Source of the DNA: JBPOJN01 sp052033505
Lineage (GTDB): Bacteria; UBA10199; JACPAL01; GCA-016699445
Direction of reading: 5' to 3'
DNA: 9,461 bases
NCBI GenBank assembly: GCA_052033505.1
Contig: JBPOJN010000052.1
Coordinates: forward strand, 1 to 9,461
The notes beneath the pieces are model-generated. The model did no database searches and was not told where the DNA came from. It was given only the letters and a program-made list of their open reading frames with translations. The translations under genes were made by a program, and so were the position numbers. This document shows, piece after piece, positions 5,955-9,461 of this stretch. Within the stretch, counting starts at the first letter, position 1, and each line of letters starts with the position of its first letter.

Positions 5955-6668
5955 ATGGATACTTTAGAAACCATCTTCAACCAGACCTCTGTCAAATCTT
6001 CCGATGGCAAAAGACGGCTTGTGTTCTCGGGTCTGCAGGACTTGATGTTCGTTTACATGTCCGGCTTCGTCGACGCCCGGAAATACAGCTTCCAGAGCTG
6101 GCTCGACGCTTTCGCGCCTTCCAAAAAACCCGACGGGCGTTATGAAGTCGACTTGAAGCAGTGGTTGGAAAAAAAGAAGTTTCATTACACGGGTCCCGTG
6201 AGTGCCCCATTCGATCCCATGGCGTTACCGGAAAAGGCGTATACCGAGACCGAGATCCTAAAACTCCTGACCGAAAAAATCCTGCCGGCCACGATGTTTA
6301 ATCCGTCGTACGCTCCTCAGCTCGTGAACGATCTCAAGGCTCAAGGACGCTTCAAAGACGGCAAGTTCCTGATCGACAAAGAAGCGAAGAAAAACCTCCT
6401 GGCCATGATCAACCAATATCCGTCGCCGATGCGCATTCTGGAAGTGAACATCGACCGAATGAAGCGACGCAAAAAAGGCGACTCGACACTCGCCCAGGAA
6501 GACATCCAAAAAAGCACCTTCAACGTCGGGGCGACCGCCCAGCAGATCGCAAGTTCCCGTTTTTCCCAGTTGACCGGCGCCCCAGAAAAAGCAAAGCCTC
6601 AAACCGAGCAACCCGCCGGCATTTCGTTGAAAGACCTGCAGAAGAGACGCTCTCCCGGAAAAATCTAG
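5955..6668 (+). CDS. unrecognised 237-aa basic soluble protein
   Basis: I do not recognise the family. The protein has no signal peptide or membrane segment, is Lys-rich and probably cytosolic. Residues 19-50 hold a hydrophobic/aromatic block (RLVFSGLQDLMFVYMSGF, then YSFQSWL). A Lys/Trp patch is at 68-78 (KQWLEKKKFHY), predicted helices at about 96-110 and 143-153, a very basic stretch MKRRKKG at 169-175 that could contact nucleic acid, and a Pro/Gln/Lys-rich low-complexity tail from about 208. A start at TTG 5904 would add 17 residues, but that TTG falls in the terminator T-tract and the -35 box, so ATG 5955 is preferred despite lacking a Shine-Dalgarno. It has its own sigma-70-like promoter. 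Its stop overlaps the stop of the convergent channel gene. Whether it works with the upstream operon is unknown. Confidence 0.78.
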   Translation: MDTLETIFNQTSVKSSDGKRRLVFSGLQDLMFVYMSGFVDARKYSFQSWLDAFAPSKKPDGRYEVDLKQWLEKKKFHYTGPVSAPFDPMALPEKAYTETEILKLLTEKILPATMFNPSYAPQLVNDLKAQGRFKDGKFLIDKEAKKNLLAMINQYPSPMRILEVNIDRMKRRKKGDSTLAQEDIQKSTFNVGATAQQIASSRFSQLTGAPEKAKPQTEQPAGISLKDLQKRRSPGKI

Positions 6669-7240
6669 CCGTTCGCCGCCGATTCGATGCGCCGATCAGG
6701 CACCAGCCACATCAGAGCGACGACTACGTAGAGGATCAAAGAAATCCCTTGATGAAAAAACGCGCACCCAATGCCCAAGGCGTAGAGTGCGATCGAAACT
6801 TTGCCCTTAAAATCTTTCCCGACAGCTTTGTGGAGTTTGGAGTGTTCCCCTTGCGTGCCGATGATAGCCATTTGCAGAATTGTGTAAGCCACGGCGGACA
6901 AGAAAAGCACAATGCCGTAAGCTGCGGTAGGAATCGGTGTGAAATGATTCTCCCCCATCCAACCCGTCACGAACGGAATCAGCGACAGCCAAAAGAGCAG
7001 ATGAAGGTTGGCCCAAAGCACCTTGCCGTTGATACGCTCGGTCGCATGCAGCATGTGATGGTGGTTGTTCCAGTAAATACCCAAAAAAACAAAACTGAGA
7101 ACGTAGGTTAAAAACACGGGCACCAAAGGCCTTAAGCCCTCCCAATCCGCCGCGTGCGGGACTTTAAGTTCGAGTACTAAAATCGTGATGAGGATGGCGA
7201 TGACGCCGTCGCTGAAGGCTTCGAGGCGGGTCTTCGTCAT
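6665..7240 (-). CDS. TMEM175-family (DUF1211) potassium channel
   Basis: Bacterial TMEM175 proteins are small potassium-permeable channels of the inner membrane, unrelated to canonical TVGYG channels. The 191-aa product has the family signature at its N-terminus, RLEAFSDGV at 5-13 followed by AILITILVLEL in the first helix, and the typical WNNHHHMLH at 57-65 after the second. Six hydrophobic segments are visible at about 9-25, 39-58, 75-93, 104-127, 147-163 and 166-181, the usual count and length for the single-repeat prokaryotic form. The start is 6 bp after the LapA-like gene's stop with no clear ribosome-binding site, suggesting translational coupling. It is the last gene of the hom-thrC run. 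Its stop overlaps the stop of the opposing 237-aa gene, leaving no room for a dedicated terminator. Confidence 0.92.
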   Translation of the reverse strand: MTKTRLEAFSDGVIAILITILVLELKVPHAADWEGLRPLVPVFLTYVLSFVFLGIYWNNHHHMLHATERINGKVLWANLHLLFWLSLIPFVTGWMGENHFTPIPTAAYGIVLFLSAVAYTILQMAIIGTQGEHSKLHKAVGKDFKGKVSIALYALGIGCAFFHQGISLILYVVVALMWLVPDRRIESAANG

Positions 7241-7246
7241 GGCGAT

Positions 7247-7630
7247 TTAAGGTAGGTTTCCGTCACGGGGCGCGACAACGACCGTCGGGTTGGACGAAGA
7301 AGACATCGAATTCAACGTATTCACGCGTTTTGTTTCTTCCAATTCCCTTTCCAGCTCACGGATCTTACGGTCGCGCGAACGTACGACTAAACTCTTGAGC
7401 AGAGCAGGAACGGCCTGGAGAATCGCCAAAAAGAGAATGCCCAAACAAAAAGAAACGATCACCACAAATCCCAGCGGGACTGGCACAGAGCTGATCTCGA
7501 AGATGTACGGGATCTTGAACCGAAAACTCATCGGATAATTGAAAGCTTGGTCGTTCAAATTCCAATACAGAAAATTCAGGATGATGAAGATCAAGACGGC
7601 CAGGACCATGGCCCACAGAATTTTTCTCAT
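7247..7630 (-). CDS. LapA-like small inner-membrane protein with coiled-coil tail
   Basis: The 127-aa product has a hydrophobic segment at 5-23 starting right after MRK, a periplasmic-looking loop rich in aromatics at 24-50, a second hydrophobic segment at about 52-77, a basic stop-transfer (RSRDRK, 84-89) and a short heptad-like Arg/Glu/Leu helix to about 105, then a Ser-rich polar tail. Two membrane helices, a short loop and a cytoplasmic coiled coil is the architecture of LapA/YciS (DUF1049) proteins, which help control lipopolysaccharide synthesis in enterobacteria. The assignment rests on architecture rather than diagnostic residues, so the function is tentative. GGAG lies 7 bp before ATG 7630. 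It follows the HIT gene by 42 bp and precedes the channel gene by 6 bp. Confidence 0.72.
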   Translation of the reverse strand: MRKILWAMVLAVLIFIILNFLYWNLNDQAFNYPMSFRFKIPYIFEISSVPVPLGFVVIVSFCLGILFLAILQAVPALLKSLVVRSRDRKIRELERELEETKRVNTLNSMSSSSNPTVVVAPRDGNLP

Positions 7631-7672
7631 AGGTGTTCTCCGAAGGAGCTTCGTTCTACACGAAAACCCAAG

Positions 7673-8161
7673 TCACTTCCAATATTTCTTCAGGAGGTCG
7701 TAGGTGTCGCGCAAGTGCTGGGGCATGGATTTGACGGAGGCGATGACGGGCCAGAAATTCGTGTCGGCGAACCAGCGCGGGATCATGTGGTAGTGCAAGT
7801 GATCGTCAATGCCGGCTCCGGCGGCCTTACCGAGGTTCACGCCGATATTGAAACCCTGTGGACGCGCGGCTTTTTTGAGGACGGACTCGCAGCGTGCGAG
7901 CAGCGACGCGATTTCTTGGTTTTCTTGGGCCGTAAGCGCTTCCAGGGACGCAAGATGGCGGTTTGGAACGACCATGAGATGGCCGCTGTTGTAAGGATAT
8001 TTGTTCAGGATCACGAAACTGTGCTTGCCGCGGTAGAGGATAAGATCTTTGCGGTCTTGGGCCGCGCCCTTCTGACGGCGGATGCGATTGCAGAAGACGC
8101 ATCCTTTTTCCTTGGGGCCTTGGATGAACTCCATGCGCCACGGCGCGAAAGCGACTTTCAT
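7673..8161 (-). CDS. HIT-family nucleotide hydrolase/phosphorylase (Ap4A phosphorylase-like)
   Basis: HIT proteins cleave nucleoside phosphate or phosphoramidate bonds. The 162-aa product has the defining triad in HLHYHMIPRW: His121, His123 (the expected nucleophile) and His125. Other family features are the substrate-site NKYPYNSGHLMVVPNRH at 53-69 and an N-terminal APWRMEFI (6-13) followed by CVFC (21-24). This N-terminus is typical of the longer HIT branch often annotated as Ap4A phosphorylase or hydrolase, and the Cys pair may bind a metal. The real substrate cannot be read from sequence. The start at 8161 is supported by AGAGG a few bases upstream; the gene follows thrC by only 10 bp, so the two are co-transcribed. 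A functional link to threonine synthesis is not evident. Confidence 0.94.
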   Translation of the reverse strand: MKVAFAPWRMEFIQGPKEKGCVFCNRIRRQKGAAQDRKDLILYRGKHSFVILNKYPYNSGHLMVVPNRHLASLEALTAQENQEIASLLARCESVLKKAARPQGFNIGVNLGKAAGAGIDDHLHYHMIPRWFADTNFWPVIASVKSMPQHLRDTYDLLKKYWK

Positions 8162-8171
8162 AGAGACCTCT

Positions 8172-9227
8172 TTAGGATAGGTTCAGGGCTTTGACGACTT
8201 CGCCGAAATCCGGCTTGACTATGATCGGCGCGCGCCCCGATTTCAGCGCAGTGTCGGGATCCTTGAGTCCGTGGCCGGTCAACGTGCAGACGATGACGTC
8301 GCCGTCCTTGAAATAACCTTTTTTACCGTACTTCATCACGCCGGCGATCGACGCCGCAGAGGCCGGCTCGCAGAAATAGCCTTCGTTGGCCGCGAGCCAC
8401 CGGTAAGCGTCCAAAATTTCGTCGTCGGTGACCATATCGATGACGCCGCCGGACTCGTCTCGCGCGGCCAGCGCGAGCTTCCAAGACGCGGGATTTCCGA
8501 TCCGGATCGCGGTCGCGATGGTTTCGGGATTTTTAACCGGCGCGCCTAACACGATCGGCGCTGCACCGGCGGCCTGAAAGCCCATCATGACGGGTTTCGC
8601 GTCGATGAAACCTTCGGCTAAGTATTCTTTATACCCTTTCCAATACGCAGAAATGTTTCCGGCGTTTCCGACCGGAAGCACGTGATGCGTCGGAGCGGAA
8701 CCCAACTCCTCGCAAACCTCGAAAGCTCCGGTCTTCTGGCCTTCGAGTCGGTAGGGATTGATGGAATTCACCAAGGTCGCATAGCCTTCTTCGGCGATCT
8801 TCCGCACGATCGTGAGCGCTTCGTCGAAATTTCCGTCCACGGAAACGATGTAAGATCCATGGATCATCGCCTGCGTCAGCTTACCTAAAGCGATTTTCCC
8901 GCTGGGGATCACGATGTAGGATTTGAGTCCCGCACGCGCCGCATAAGCCGCTTGGGCGGCGGACGTGTTTCCCGTGGAGGCGCAGACGACGGCCTTCGCA
9001 CCCGCTTCCACAGCTTTCGAGACGGCATAAGTCATGCCGCGATCTTTGAAGGAACCGGTAGGGTTCAATCCCTCGAGTTTCAAGTAAGCTTTCACGCCTT
9101 TCCCCAGAAGAGCGCCCAAACGCGGCGCGGACAGGAGCGGCGTGTTGCCTTCGTTCAGCGACACGATCGATTTGGGATCGATCGGAAGGTATTTGGAATA
9201 TTTCGAAATCAGGCCTCGATAGCTCAT
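8172..9227 (-). CDS. thrC: threonine synthase
   Basis: This PLP-dependent cytosolic enzyme converts O-phosphohomoserine to threonine and phosphate, the last step of threonine synthesis. The 351-aa product is of the short class, similar in length to Bacillus-type enzymes and shorter than E. coli ThrC. Visible landmarks are NPTGSFKDRG at 55-64 with the PLP Schiff-base Lys61, STGNTSAA at 84-91 (substrate carboxylate loop), GNAGN at 187-191 (PLP phosphate loop), EPASAAS at 287-293 and LTGHGLKDP at 316-324 near the pyridine-nitrogen side. The N-terminal NEGNTPLL (25-32) is also typical. Its ATG overlaps the stop of hom in an ATGA arrangement, indicating translational coupling, and the HIT gene begins 10 bp after its stop. 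Complete and intact. Confidence 0.97.
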   Translation of the reverse strand: MSYRGLISKYSKYLPIDPKSIVSLNEGNTPLLSAPRLGALLGKGVKAYLKLEGLNPTGSFKDRGMTYAVSKAVEAGAKAVVCASTGNTSAAQAAYAARAGLKSYIVIPSGKIALGKLTQAMIHGSYIVSVDGNFDEALTIVRKIAEEGYATLVNSINPYRLEGQKTGAFEVCEELGSAPTHHVLPVGNAGNISAYWKGYKEYLAEGFIDAKPVMMGFQAAGAAPIVLGAPVKNPETIATAIRIGNPASWKLALAARDESGGVIDMVTDDEILDAYRWLAANEGYFCEPASAASIAGVMKYGKKGYFKDGDVIVCTLTGHGLKDPDTALKSGRAPIIVKPDFGEVVKALNLS

Positions 9228-9461
9228 TTGAATGACTCCACTCGAATCACAACGGTCTTCCCCACTACGGCTTCCATAGAATCAATCTGTTCGACGGCGC
9301 GGCGAACGCTCTCCTCTTTCGCCTGATGCGTCATCACGACGATGGGCACACGCGCGCCTTCGTCACGTTCGCGCTGATAAACGCTCGCGATGCTGATCTC
9401 GGCGTCGCCCAAACCTTTGGCGATCTGCGACAAGACACCCGGACGATCGACGACGGAAAAC
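9224..9461 (-). CDS. hom: homoserine dehydrogenase, C-terminal ACT domain only (cut by right edge)
   Basis: The last 78 codons before the stop at 9224 are visible, and the frame stays open to the window edge. They form one ACT domain: VVDRPGVLSQIAKGLG (strand, then helix), EISIASVYQRE (second strand), VPIVVMTHQA (third strand), a helix over EESVRRAVEQID, and a final strand ending IRVESFK. The DRPGVL and VPIVVMTHQA phrases are characteristic of the regulatory tail of Bacillus/Pseudomonas-type homoserine dehydrogenases, which senses threonine. Position immediately before thrC, with an ATGA overlap, strongly supports the call over aspartate kinase or another ACT protein. The NAD(P)-binding and catalytic domains lie outside. 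A Met at 9433 is internal to the ACT domain and is not the start. Confidence 0.92.
   Translation of the reverse strand, partial: FSVVDRPGVLSQIAKGLGDAEISIASVYQRERDEGARVPIVVMTHQAKEESVRRAVEQIDSMEAVVGKTVVIRVESFK

Noticed and set aside
7640..7655. Small CTCC-TTC-GGAG hairpin covering the LapA-like gene's ribosome-binding site
   Set aside because: Only 4 base pairs; too weak to call a regulatory hairpin or terminator.
7547..8194. Plus-strand open frame of 215 codons opposite the HIT gene
   Set aside because: It is antisense to a clear HIT protein, and its composition (Val/Asp/Gly/His-rich) mirrors the codons of the real gene.

Overview
The window is bacterial chromosome, densely coded, with short gaps and mostly housekeeping genes. 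It looks Gram-negative: it has a PlsB-type glycerol-3-phosphate acyltransferase, a LapA-like membrane protein and a close match to a sigma-54 (-24/-12) promoter. The mixture, especially the shorter-than-enterobacterial PlsB and several unrecognised proteins, would suit a Bdellovibrionota/Myxococcota-like ('deltaproteobacterial') lineage. That placement is a weak inference, because no rRNA or other phylogenetic marker is present.

Layout. (1) 1-1029, minus: N-terminal 343 codons of MutL, running off the left edge. (2) 1096-3033, plus: PlsB-like acyltransferase, divergent from mutL across 66 bp. (3) 3041-3970, minus: MeaB/ArgK G3E-type GTPase, convergent with plsB across only 7 bp. (4) 4115-5843, plus: four closely packed genes (70, 128, 242 and 117 aa) that I do not recognise. 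They lie behind a near-consensus sigma-54 promoter and end at a strong intrinsic terminator. (5) 5955-6668, plus: a separate unrecognised 237-aa gene with its own likely sigma-70 promoter, whose -35 box overlaps the terminator's T-tract. (6) 6665-9461, minus: a five-gene run, in transcription order hom (C-terminal ACT domain only), thrC, a HIT-family hydrolase/transferase, a LapA-like two-TM protein and a TMEM175-family potassium channel. Its last gene converges on and overlaps the 237-aa gene at a shared CTAG.

How the parts work together. hom and thrC are consecutive steps toward threonine and are translationally coupled by an ATGA overlap; the last three genes of that run look like passengers of the same operon. 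MutL, PlsB and MeaB are independent housekeeping functions. The part most worth attention is the sigma-54 unit. Three of its four products are small, cysteine-free, Ala/Gly/Ser/Gln/Met-rich and probably helical. Two begin with short hydrophobic or amphipathic segments, and the fourth has a Gly-rich start followed by a Met/Gln-rich helix. This composition recalls membrane-active structural proteins, for example the pilot (H/VP2) proteins of Microviridae or secreted translocator-like proteins. The resemblance is one of style, not demonstrated homology. The promoter, four genes and terminator form a self-contained, conditionally expressed module of unknown purpose.

I see no rRNA, tRNA, CRISPR array, insertion sequence, integrase or attachment site. 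No stretch over about 150 bp lacks a gene; the longest gaps are 3971-4114 and 5844-5954, and both contain the regulatory elements listed.
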